Source: Liolophura sinensis
Taxonomy: Eukaryota; Mollusca; Polyplacophora; Chitonida; Chitonidae
Direction: 5' to 3'
Length of the DNA stretch: 64,000 nucleotides
Assembly: GCF_032854445.1 (NCBI RefSeq)
Contig: NW_027018118.1
Location: forward strand, 1 to 64,000
Every line of letters begins with the position of its first letter. Within the stretch, counting starts at the first letter, position 1. Positions 10,739-22,500 of this stretch are shown here, in pieces. The notes under the pieces were generated by a model, which was not told the DNA's origin, searched no databases, and worked only from the letters and a program-made list of their open reading frames with translations. Position numbers and translations under genes: made by a program.

Positions 10739-12965
10739 TCAAATCTTTGGGCCAAGCCCATTTAACTCACCCAGCAAATGTCTTACTTCTAAGTCGAAGA
10801 CAAACTCAATGTCTTTATCTACATGTAGAAAAAACCACACCATTTGTATATAAAAAAAACACAAGGTACTTGATACAGTCCGCTGTAAAAAGTACAATTT
10901 AACCACTGACCCACATCAATAAGGTGCCAAAAGATGCGCAATTGGGCCAGGCATCTCCAGCTGTTGAAAAATTGCAAATTTCCTTGGTTTCCATGGAGTA
11001 AGAGCAGTTGCTGGGCACGTGATCTTGATATCAATGATTATTCATTTGTGGCTACAGCCAAAAGTATTGGTCGGAGAGCAACGCCGGTTTGCACCATTCG
11101 ATTTCTCGTCAAAAAATACGTCGGATTAGCCTCCTACCAGCAGCATTGGAACAGTTTTTCCACTTTTGGATTTTTGCCTGGTCTTTTTGCTAATTGAAAT
11201 CGGCTACATTAACTATGTACAATCGCGACTGGTCATTACTATATTCAACTTTTCATTATAAGTTATGTGCCCTTCGGTAGCCCAGACGACGTCAAATCTT
11301 TGGGCCAAGCCCATTTAACTCACCCAGCAGTTGTCTTACTTCTAAGTCGAAGACAAACTCAATGTCTTTATCTACATGTAGAAAAACCACACCATTTGTA
11401 TATAAAATAAACACAAGGTACTTGATACAGTCCGCTGTAAAAAGTACAATTGAACACTGACCCACATCAATAAGGTGCCAAAAGATGCGCAATTGGGCGA
11501 GGCATCTCCAGCTGTTGAAAAATTGCAAATTTCCTTGGTTTCCATGGAGTAAGAGCCGTTGCTGGGCCACGTGATCTTGACATCAATGATTATTTCATTT
11601 GTGGCTACAGCCAAAAGTATTGGTCGGAGAGCAACGCGGTTTGCACCATTCGATTTCTCGTCAAAAAATACGTCGGATTAGCCTCTTACCAGCAGTATTG
11701 GAACAGTTTTTCCACTTTTGGATTTTTTGCTGGTATTTTTTTTCTAATTGAAATCGGCTACATTAACTATGTACAATCGCGACTGGTCATTACTATATTC
11801 AACTTTTCATTATAAGTTATGTGCCCTTCGGTAGCCCAGACGACGTCAAATCTTTGGGCCAAGCCCATTTAACTCACCCAGCAAATGTCTTACTTCTAAG
11901 TCGAAGACAAACTCAATGTCTTTATCTACATGTAGAAAAACCACACCATTTGTATATAAAAAAAAACACAAGGTACTTGATACAGTCCGCTGTAAAAAAG
12001 TACAATTGAACACTGACCCACATCAATAAGGTGCCAAAAGATGCGTAATTGGGCCACGCATCTCCAGCTGTTTGAAAAATTGCAAATTTCCTTGGTTTCC
12101 ATGGAGTAGAGCCGTTGCTGGGCACGTGATCTTGACATCAATGATTATTCATTTGTGGCTACAGCCAAAAGTATTGGTCGGAGAGCAACGTGGTTTGCAC
12201 CATTCGATTTCTCGTCTAAAAAAATACGTCGGATTAGCCTCTTACCAGCAGCATTGGAACAGTTTTTCCACTTTTGGATTTTTGCCTGGTCTCTTTGCGA
12301 ATTGAAATCGGCTACATTAACTATGTACAATCGCGACTGGTCATTACTATATTCAACTTTTCATTATAAGTTATGTGCCCTTCGGTAGCCCCAGACGACG
12401 TCAAATCTTTGGGCCAAGCCCATTTAACTCACCCAGCAGTTGTCTTACTTCTAAGTCGAAGACAAACTCAATGTCTTTAGCTACATGTAGAAAAACCACA
12501 CCATTTGTATATAAAAAATAACACAAGGAAAAAACACAAGGCACTTGATACAGTCCCGCTGTAAAAAGTACAATTGAACACTGACCCACATCAATAAGGT
12601 GCCAAAAGATGCGCAATTGGGCCAGGCATCTCCAGCTGTTGAAAAATTGCAAATTTCCTTGGTTTCCATGGAGTAAGAGCCGTTGCTGGGCACGTGATCT
12701 TGACATCAATGATTATTCATTTGTGGCTACAGCCAAAAGTATTGGTCGGAGAGCAACGCGGTTTGCACCATTCGATTTCTCGTCAAAAAATACGTCGGAT
12801 TAGCCTCTTACCAGCAGCATTGGAACAGTTTTTCCACTTTTGGATTTTTGCCTGGTCTTTTTGCTAATTGAAATCGGCTACATTAACTATGTACAATCGC
12901 GACTGGTCATTACTATATTCAACTTTTCATTATAAGTTATGTGGCCTTCGGTAGCCCAGACGACG
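10739..12965. repeat. Four indel-rich monomers related to 42.6-45.9 kb
   Basis: These units carry rare markers also found in order further right: CCTCCTACC with GATATC (10739), TAAAATAAAC with AGCAGTATTGG (11292; compare 43178 and 47581), GCGTAATTGGGCCACGC with CTCTTTGCG (11846; compare 45380), and TTTAGCTAC (12401; compare 44279). Their lengths are 553, 554, 555 and 565 bp because of extra single bases, mostly in short homopolymers, for example GGGCCACG near 11570, ATTATTTCA near 11590, and an eight-T run near 11737. The clean copies elsewhere lack these extras, so consensus error is the likeliest explanation. Confidence 0.85.
12401..12965. repeat. Junction monomer with 13-bp local duplication (565 bp)
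   Basis: The left half has TTTAGCTAC, typical of the unit at 44279. The right half has AAGGCACTT, CTTTTTGCT and TATGTGGCC, typical of the unit at 27790. Between them, at about 12509-12543, the A-tract and ACACAAGG motif occurs twice in succession with a T interrupting the first tract. An extra C also occurs at about 12556. The unit therefore looks like two different monomers joined with their overlap kept twice. It could be a real recombination joint or an assembly stitch; its place inside an indel-rich patch favours the latter. Confidence 0.8.
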
Positions 12966-15900
12966 TCAAATCTTTGGGCCAAGCCCATTTAACTCACCCA
13001 GCAAATGTCTCACTTCTAAGTCGAAGACAAACTCAATGTCTTTATCTACATGTAGAAAAACCACACCATTTGTATATAAAAAAAACACAAGGTACTTGAT
13101 ACAGTCCGCTGTAAAAAGTACAATTGAACACTGACCCACATCAATAAGGTGCCAAAAGATGCGCAATTGGGCCAGGCATCTCCAGCTGTTGAAAAATTGC
13201 AAATTTCCTTGGTTTCCATGGAGTAAGAGCCGTTGCTGGGCACGTGATCTTGACATCAATGGTTATTCATTTGTGGCTACAGCCAAAAGTATTGGTCGGA
13301 GAGCAACGCGGTTTGCACCATTCGATTTCTCGTCAAAAAATACGTCGGATTAGCCTCTTACTAGCAGCATTGGAACAGTTTTTTCTACTTTTGGATTTTT
13401 GCCTGGTCTTTTTGCTATCTGAATTCGGCTACATTAACTATGTACAATCGCGACTGGTCATTACTATATTCAACTTTTCATTATAAGTTATGTGCCCTTC
13501 GGTACCCCAGACGACGTCAAATCTTTGGGCCAAGCCCATTTAACTCACCCAGCACTTGTCTTACTTCTAAGTCTAGGACAAACTCAATGTCTTTATCTAC
13601 AAGTAGAAAAACCACAACCATTTGTATATAAAAAATACACAAGGTACTTGATACAGTCCGCTGTAAAAAGTACAATTGAACACTGACCCACATCAATAAG
13701 GTGCCAAAAGATGCGCAATTGGGCAGGCATCTCCAGCTGTTGAAAAATTGCAAATTTCCTTGGTTTCCATGGAGTAAGAGCCGTTGCTGGGCACGTGATC
13801 TTGACATCAATGATTATTCATTTGTGGCTACAGCCAAAAGTATTGGTCGGAGAGCAACGCGGTTTGCACCATTCGATTTTCTCGTCAAAAAATACGTCGG
13901 ATTAGCCTCTTACCAGCAGCATTGGAACAATTTTTCCACTTTTGGATTTTTGCCTGGTCTTTTTGCTAATTGAAATCGGCTACATTAACTATGTACAATC
14001 GCGAGTGGTCATTACTATATTCAACTTTTCATTATAAGTTATGTGGCCTTCGGTAGCCCAGACGACGTCAAATCTTTGGGCCAAGCCCATTTAACTCACC
14101 CAGCAAATGTCTCACTTCTAAGTCGAAGACAAACTCAATGTCTTTATCTACATGTAGAAAAACCACACCATTTGTATATAAAAAAACCACAAGGTACTTG
14201 ATACAGTCCGCTGTAAAAAGTACAATTGAACACTGACCCACATCAATAAGGTGCCAAAAGATGCGCAATTGGGCCAGGCATCTCCAGCTGTTGAAAAATT
14301 GCAAATTTCCTTGGTTTCCATGGAGTAAGAGCAGTTGCTGGGCACGTGATCTTGACATCAATGATTATTCATTTGTGGCTACAGCCAAAAGTATTGGTCG
14401 TAGAGCAACGCGGTTTGCACCATTCGATTTCTCGTCAAAAAATACGTCGGATTAGCCTCTTACCAGCAGCATTGGAACAGTTTTTCTACTTTTGGATTTT
14501 TGCCTGGTCTTTTTGCGAATTGAAATCGGCTACATTAACTATGTACAATCGCGACTGGTCATTACTATATTCAACTTTTCATTATAAGTTATGTGGCCTT
14601 CGGTAGCCCAGACGACGTCAAATCTTTGGGCCAAGCCCATTTAACTCACCCAGCAAATGTCTTACTTCTAAGTCGAAGACAAACTCAATGTCTTTATCTA
14701 CATGTAGAAAAACCACACCATTTGTATATAAAAAAAACACAAGGTACTTGATACAGTCCGCTGTAAAAAGTACAATTGAACACTGACCCACATCAATAAG
14801 GTGCCAAAAGATGCGCAATTGGGCCAGGCATCTCCAGCTGTTGAAAAATTGCAAATTTCCTTGGTTTCCATGGAGTAAGAGCCGTTGCTGGGCACGTGAT
14901 CTTGACATCAATGATTATTCATTTGTGGCTACAGCCAAAAGTATTGGTCGGAGAGCAACGCGGTTTGCACCATTCGATTTCTCGTCAAAAAATACGTCGG
15001 ATTAGCCTCTTACCAGCAGCATTGGAACAGTTTTTCTACTTTTGGATTTTTGCCAGGTCTTTTTGCGAATTGAAATTGGCTACATTAACTATGTACAATC
15101 GCGACTGGTCATTACTATATTCAACTTTTCATTATAAGTTATGTGCCCTTCGGTAGCCCAGACAACGTCAAATCTTTGGGCCAAGCCCATTTAACTCACC
15201 CAGCAAATGTCTTACTTCTAAGTCGAAGACAAACTCAATGTCTTTATCTACATGTAGAAAAACCACACCATTTGTATATAAAAAAAACACAAGGTACTTG
15301 ATACAGTCCGCTGTAAAAAGTACAATTGAACACTGACCCACATCAATAAGGTGCCAAAAGATGCGCAATTGGGCCAGGCATCTCCAGCTGTTGAAAAAAT
15401 TGCAAATTTCCTTGGTTTCCATGGAGTAAGAGCCGTTGCTGGGCACGTGATCTTGACATCAATGATTATTCATTTGTGGCTATAGCCAAAAGTATTGGTC
15501 GGAGAGCAACGCGGTTTGCACCATTCGATTTCTCGTCAAAAAATACGTCGGATTAGCCTCTTACCAGCAGCATTGGAACAGTTTTTCCACTTTTGGACTT
15601 TTGCCAGGTCTTTTTGCTAATTGAAATCGGCTACATTAACTATGTACAATCGCGACTGGTCATTACTATATTCAACTTTTCATTATAAGTTATGTGGCCT
15701 TCGGTAGCCCAGACGACGTCAAATCTTTGGGCCAAGCCCATTTAACTCACCCAGCAAATGTCTTACTTCTAAGTCGAAGACAAACTCAATGTCTTTATCT
15801 ACATGTAGAAAAACCAAACCATTTGTATATAAAAAAACACAAGGCACTTGATACAGTCCGCTGTAAAAAGTACAATTGAACACTGACCCACATCAATAAG

Positions 15901-16267
15901 GTGCCAAAAGATGCGCAATTGGGCCAGGCATCTCCAGCTGTTGAAAAATTGCAAATTTCCTTGGTTTCCATGGAGTAAGAGCCGTTGCTGGGCACGTGAT
16001 CTTGACATCAATGATTATTCATTTGTGGCTACAGCCAAAAGTATTGGTCGGAGAGCAACGTGGTTTGCACCATTCAATTTCTCGTCAAAAAATACGTCGG
16101 ATTAGCCTCTTACCAGCAGCATTGGAACAGTTTTTCCACTTTTGGATTTTTGCCTGGTATTTTTTCTAATTGAAATCGGCTACATTAACTATGTACAATC
16201 GCGACTGGTCATTACTATATTCAACTTTTCATTATAAGTTATGTGCCCTTCGGTAGCCCAGACGACG

Positions 16268-16801
16268 TCAAATCTTTGGGCCAAGCCCATTTAACTCACC
16301 CAGCAGTTGTCTTACTTCTAAGTCGAAGACAAACTCAATGTCTTGATCTACATGTAGAAAAACCAAACCATTTGTATATAAAAAAAACACAAGGTACTTG
16401 ATACAGTCCGCTGTAAAAAGTACAATTGAACAAAAGTACAAAAGATGCGCAATTGGGCCAGGCATCTCCAGCTGTTGAAAAATTGCAAATTTCCTTGGTT
16501 TCCATGGAGTAAGAGCAGTTGCTGGGCACGTGATCTTGACATCAATGATTATTCATTTGTGGCTACAGCCAAAAGTATTGGTCGGAGAGCAACGCGGTTT
16601 GCACCATTCGATTTCTCGTCAAAAAATACGTCGGATTATCCTGTTACCAGCAGCATTGGAACAGTTTTTCCACTTTTGGATTTTTGCCTGGTATTTTTTC
16701 TAATTGAAATCGGCTACATTAACTATGTACAATCGCGACTGGTCATTACTATATTCAACTTTTCATTATAAGTTATGTGCCCTTCGGTAGCCCAGATGAC
16801 G
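16268..16801. repeat. Monomer with templated 24-to-8-bp replacement (copy 1)
   Basis: The unit is 534 bp. The 24 bases that normally follow TTGAAC (ACTGACCC through GGTGCC) are replaced by AAAAGTAC at 16432-16439. The same eight bases occur about 20 bp upstream in the normal sequence (GTAAAAAGTACAATTG), so the filler looks copied from there. The unit also carries GGATTATCCTG and the CTTGATCT variant. Confidence 0.95.
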
Positions 16802-16804
16802 TCA
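16797..16804. other. Full CRE palindrome TGACGTCA created in a monomer subset
   Basis: Most units have ACGACGTCA, a GACGTC core. In seven units a C-to-T change makes the complete eight-base CREB/ATF palindrome. Positions are 16797-16804, 20097-20104, 21182-21189, 32172-32179, 38773-38780, 39873-39880 and 40423-40430. All lie in the middle of the window. Confidence 0.45.
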
Positions 16805-19551
16805 AATCTTTGGGCCAAGCCCATTTAACTCACCCAGCAAATGTCTTACTTCTAAGTCGAAGACAAACTCAATGTCTTTATCTACATGTAGAAAAACCAC
16901 ACCATTTGTATATAAAAAAAACACAAGGTACTTGATACAGTCCGCTGTAAAAAGTACAATTGAACACTGACCCACATCAATAAGGTGCCAAAAGATGCGC
17001 AATTGGGCCAGGCATCTCCAGCTATTGAAAAATTGCAAATTTCCTTGGTTTCCATGGAGTAAGAGCCGTTGCTGGGCACGTGATCTTGACATCAATGATT
17101 ATTCATTTGTGGCTACAGCCAAAAGTATTGGTCGGAGAGCAACGTGGTTTGCACCATTCGATTTCTCGTCAAAAAATACGTCGGATTAGCCTCTTACCAG
17201 CAGCATTGGAACAGTTTTTCCACTTTTGGATTTTTGCCTGGTATTTTTTCTAATTGAAATCGGCTACATTAACTATGTACAATCGCGACTGGTCATTACT
17301 ATATTCAACTTTTCATTATAAGTTATGTGCCCTTCGGTAGCCCAGACGACGTCAAATCTTTGGGCCAAGCCCATTTAACTCACCCAGCAGTTGTCTTACT
17401 TCTAAGTCGAAGACAAACTCAATGTCTTTATCTACATGTAGAAAAACCAAACCATTTGTATATAAAAAAAACACAAGGTACTTGATACAGTCCGCTGTAA
17501 AAAGTACAATTGAACACTGACCCACATCAATAAGGTGCCAAAAGATGCGCAATTGGGCCAGGCATCTCCAGCTGTTGAAAAATTGCAAATTTCCTTGGTT
17601 TCCATGGAGTAAGAGCCGTTGCTGGGCACGTGATCTTGACATCAATGATTATTCATTTGTGGCTACAACCAAAAGTATTGGTCGGAGAGCAACGCGGTTT
17701 GCACCATTCGATTTCTCGTCAAAAAATACGTCGGATTAGCCTCTTACCAGCAGCATTGGAACAGTTTTTCCACTTTTGGATTTTTGTCTGGTCTTTTTGC
17801 GAATTGAAATCGGCTACATTAACTATGTACAATCGCGACTGGTCATTACTATATTCAACTTTTCATTATAAGTTATGTGCCCTTCGGTAGCCCAGAAGAC
17901 GTCAAATCTTTGGGCCAAGCCCATTTAACTCACCCAGCAGTTGTCTTACTTCTAAGTCGAAGACAAACTCAATGTCTTTATCTACATGTAGAAAAACCAC
18001 ACCATTTGTATATAAAAAGAACACAAGGTACTTGATACAGTCCGCTGTAAAAAGTACAATTGAACACTGACCCACATCAATAAGGTGCCAAAAGATGCGC
18101 AATTGGGTCAGGCATCTCCAGCTGTTGAAAAATTGCAAATTTCCTTGGTTTCCATGGAGTAAGAGCCGTTGCTGGGCACGTGATCTTGACATCAATGATT
18201 ATTCATTTGTGGCTACAGCCAAAAGTATTGGTCGGAGAGCAACGCGGTTTGCACCATTCGATTTCTCGTCAAAAAATACGTCGGATTAGACTCTTACCAG
18301 CAGCATTGGAACAGTTTTTCCACTTTTGGATTTTTGCCTGGTATTTTTTCTAATTGAAATCGGCTACATTAACTATGTACAATCGCGACTGGTCATTACT
18401 ATATTCAACTTTTCATTATAAGTTATGTGCCCTTCGGTAGCCCAGACGACGTCAAATCTTTGGGCAAAGCCCATTTAACTCACCCAGCAGTTGTCTTACT
18501 TCTAAGTCGAAGACAAACTCAATGTCTTTATCTACATGTAGAAAAACCAAACCATTTGTATATAAAAAAAACACAAGGTACTTGATACAGTCCGCTGTAA
18601 AAATTACAATTGAACACTGACCCACATCAATAAGGTGCCAAAAGATGCGCAATTGGGCCAGGCATCTCCAGCTGTTGAAAAATTGCAAATTTCCTTGGTT
18701 TCCATGGAGTAAGAGCCGTTGCTGGGCACGTGATCTTGACATCAATGATTATTCATTTGTGGCTACAGCCAAAAGTATTGGTCGGAGAGCAACGCGGTTT
18801 GCACCATTCGATTTCTCGTCAAAAAATACGTCGGATTAGCCTCTTACCAGCAGCATTAGAACAGTTTTTCTACTTTTGGATTTTTGCCTGGTCTTTTTGC
18901 GAATTGAAATCGGCTACATTAACTATGTACAATCGCGACTGGTCATTACTATATTCAACTTTTCATTATAAGTTATGTGCCCTTCGGTAGCCCAGACGAC
19001 GTCAAATCTTTGGGCCAAGCCCATTTAACTCACCCAGCAGTTGTCTTACTTCTAAGTCGAAGACAAACTCAATGTCTTTATCTACATGTAGAAAAACCAC
19101 ACCATTTGTATATAAAAAAAACACAAGGTACTTGATACAGTCCGCTGTAAAAAGTACAATTGAACACTGACCCACATCAATAAGGTGCCAAAAGATGCGC
19201 AATTGGGCCAGGCATCCCCAGCTGTTGAAAAATTGCAAATTTCCTTGGTTTCCATGGAGTAAGAGCCGTTGCTGGGCACGTGATCTTGACATCAATGATT
19301 ATTCATTTGTGGCTACAGCCAAAAGTATTGGTCGGAGAGCAACGCGGTTTGCACCATTCGATTTCTCGTCAAAAAATACGTCGGATTAGCCTCTTACCAG
19401 CAGCATTGGAACAGTTTTTCCACTTTTGGATTTTTGCCTGGTATTTTTGCTAATTGAAATCGGCTACATTAACTATGTACAATCGCGACTGGTCATTACT
19501 ATATTCAACTTTTCATTATAAGTTATGTGCCCTTCGGTAGCCCAGACGACG

Positions 19552-22500
19552 TCAAATCTTTGGGCCAAGCCCATTTAACTCACCCAGCAAATGTCTTACT
19601 TCTAAGTCGAAGACAAACTCAATGTCTTTATCTACATGTAGAAAAACCACACCATTTGTATATAAAAAAAACACAAGGTACTTGATACAGTCCGCTGTAA
19701 AAAGTACAATTGAACACTGACCCACATCAATAAGGTGCCAAAAGAAGCGCAATTGGGCCAGGCATCTCCAGCTGTTGAAAAATTGCAAATTTCCTTGGTT
19801 TCCATGGAGTAAGAGCAGTTGCTGGGCACGTGATCTTGATATCAATGATTATTCATTTGTGGCTACAGCCAAAAGTATTGGTCGGAGAGCAACGCGGTTT
19901 GCACCATTCGATTTCTCGTCAAAAAATACGTCGGATTAGCCTCTTACCAGCAGCATTGGAACAGTTTTTCCACTTTTGGATTTTTGCCTGGTATTTTTTC
20001 TAATTGAAATCGGCTACATTAACTATGTACAATCGCGACTGGTCATTACTATATTCAACTTTTCATTATAAGTTATGTGCCCTTCGGTAGCCCAGATGAC
20101 GTCAAATCTTTGGGCCAAGCCCATTTAACTCACCCAGCAAATATCTTACTTCTAAGTCGAAGACAAACTCAATGTCTTTATCTACATGTAGAAAAACCAC
20201 ACCATTTGTATATAAAAAAAAACACAAGGTACTTGATACAGTCCGCTGTAAAAAGTACAATTGAACACTGACCCACATCAATAAGGTGCCAAAAGATGCG
20301 CAATTGGGCCAGGCATCTCCAGCTGTTGAAAAATTGCAAATTTCCTTGGTTTCCATGGAGTAAGAGCCGTTGCTGGGCACGTGATCTTGACATCAATGAT
20401 TATTCATTTGTGGCTACAGCCAAAAGTATTGGTCGGAGAGCAACGTGGTTTGCACCATTCAATTTCTCGTCAAAAAATACGTCGGATTAGCCTCTTACCA
20501 GCAGCATTGGAACAGTTTTTCCACTTTTGGATTTTTGCCTGGTATTTTTTCTAATTGAAATCGGCTACATTAACTATGTACAATCGCGACTGGTCATTAC
20601 TATATTCAACTTTTCATTATAAGTTATGTGCCCTTCGGTAGCCCAGACGACGTCAAATCTTTGGGCCAAGCCCATTTAACTCACCCAGCAAATGTCTTAC
20701 TTCTAAGTCGAAGACAAACTCAATGTCTTGATCTACATGTAGAAAAACCACACCATTTGTATATAAAAAAAACACAAGGTACTTGATACAGTCCGCTGTA
20801 AAAAGTACAATTGAACAAAAGTACAAAAGATGCGCAATTGGGCCAGGCATCTCCAGCTGTTGAAAAATTGCAAATTTCCTTGGTTTCCATGGAGTAAGAG
20901 CCGTTGCTGGGCACGTGATCTTGACATCAATGATTATTCATTTGTGGCTACAGCCAAAAGTATTGGTCGGAGAGCAACGCGGTTTGCACCATTCGATTTC
21001 TCGTCAAAAAATACGTCGGATTAGCCTCTTACCAGCAGCATTGGAACAGTTTTTCCACTTTTGGATTTTTGCCTGGTATTTTTTCTAATTGAAATCGGCT
21101 ACATTAACTATGTACAATCGCGACTGGTCATTACTATATTCAACTTTTCATTATAAGTTATGTGCCCTTCGGTAGCCCAGATGACGTCAAATCTTTGGGC
21201 CAAGCCCATTTAACTCACCCAGCAAATGTCTTACTTCTAAGTCGAAGACAAACTCAATGTCTTTATCTACATGTAGAAAAACCACACCATTTGTATATAA
21301 AAAAAACACAAGGTACTTGATACAGTCCGCTGTAAAAAGTACAATTGAACACTGACCCACATCAATAAGGTGCCAAAAGATGCGCAATTGGGCCAGGCAT
21401 CTCCAGCTATTGAAAAATTGCAAATTTCCTTGGTTTCCATGGAGTAAGAGCCGTTGCTGGGCACGTGATCTTGACATCAATGATTATTCATTTGTGGCTA
21501 CAGCCAAAAGTATTGGTCGGAGAGCAACGCGGTTTGCACCATTCGATTTCTCGTCAAAAAATACGTCGGATTAGCTTCTTACCAGCAGCATTGGAACAGT
21601 TTTTCCACTTTTGGATTTTTGCCAGGTCTTTTTGCTAATTGAAATGGGCTACATTAACTATGTACAATCGCGACTGGTCATTACTATATTCAACTTTTCA
21701 TTATAAGTTATGTGCCCTTCGGTAGCCCAGACGACGTCAAATCTTTGGGCAAAGCCCATTTAACTTACCCAGCAGTTGTCTTACTTCTAAGTCGAAGACA
21801 AACTCAATGTCTTTATCTACATGTAGAAAAACCAAACCATTTGTATATAAAAAAAACACAAGGTACTTGATACAGTCCGCTGTAAAAAGTACAATTGAAC
21901 ACTGACCCACATCAATAAGGTGCCAAAAGATGCGCAATTGGGCCAGGCATCTCCAGCTGTTGAAAAATTGCAAATTTCCTTGGTTTCCATGGAGTAAGAG
22001 CCGTTGCTGGGCACGTGATCTTGACATCAATGATTATTCATTTGTGGCTACAGCCAAAAGAATTGGTCGGAGAGCAACGCGGTTTGCACCATTCGATTTC
22101 TCGTCAAAAAATACGTCGGATTAGCCTCTTACCAGCAGCATTAGAACAGTTTTTCTACTTTTGGATTTTTGCCTGGTCTTTTTGCGAATTGAAATCGGCT
22201 ACATTAACTATGTACAATCGCGACTGGTCATTACTATATTCAACTTTTCATTATAAGTTATGTGGCCTTTGGTAGCCCAGACGACGTCAAATCTTTGGGC
22301 CAAGCCCATTTAACTCACCCAGCAAATGTCTTACTTCGAAGTCGAAGACAAACTCAATGTCTTTATCTACATGTAGAAAAACCACACCATTTGTATATAA
22401 AAAAAACACAAGGTACTTGATACAGTCCGCTGTAAAAAGTACAATTGAACACTGACCCACATCAATAAGGTGCCAAAATATGCGCAATTGGGCCAGGCAT

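Larger units (their letters stand above)
12966..19551. repeat. Long block A, copy 1 (12 monomers, partner at 28.3 kb)
   Basis: Twelve units from 12966 to 19002 match units 28340 to 34377 one for one at an offset of 15,373-15,375 bp. Shared rare markers include CAATGGTTATT (13258), GGTACCCC (13501), GCACTTGTC (13552), GCGAGTGG (14002), GTCGTAGAG (14397), GCTATAGCC (15480), a 16-bp net deletion (16432), AGCTATTG (17030), CTACAACC (17664), AAAAGAACAC (18015) and CATCCCCAG (19213). Homology extends left to about 12,530 and right to about 19,740. The first two units lie in the indel-rich patch; the rest match with only a few differences. Confidence 0.92.
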
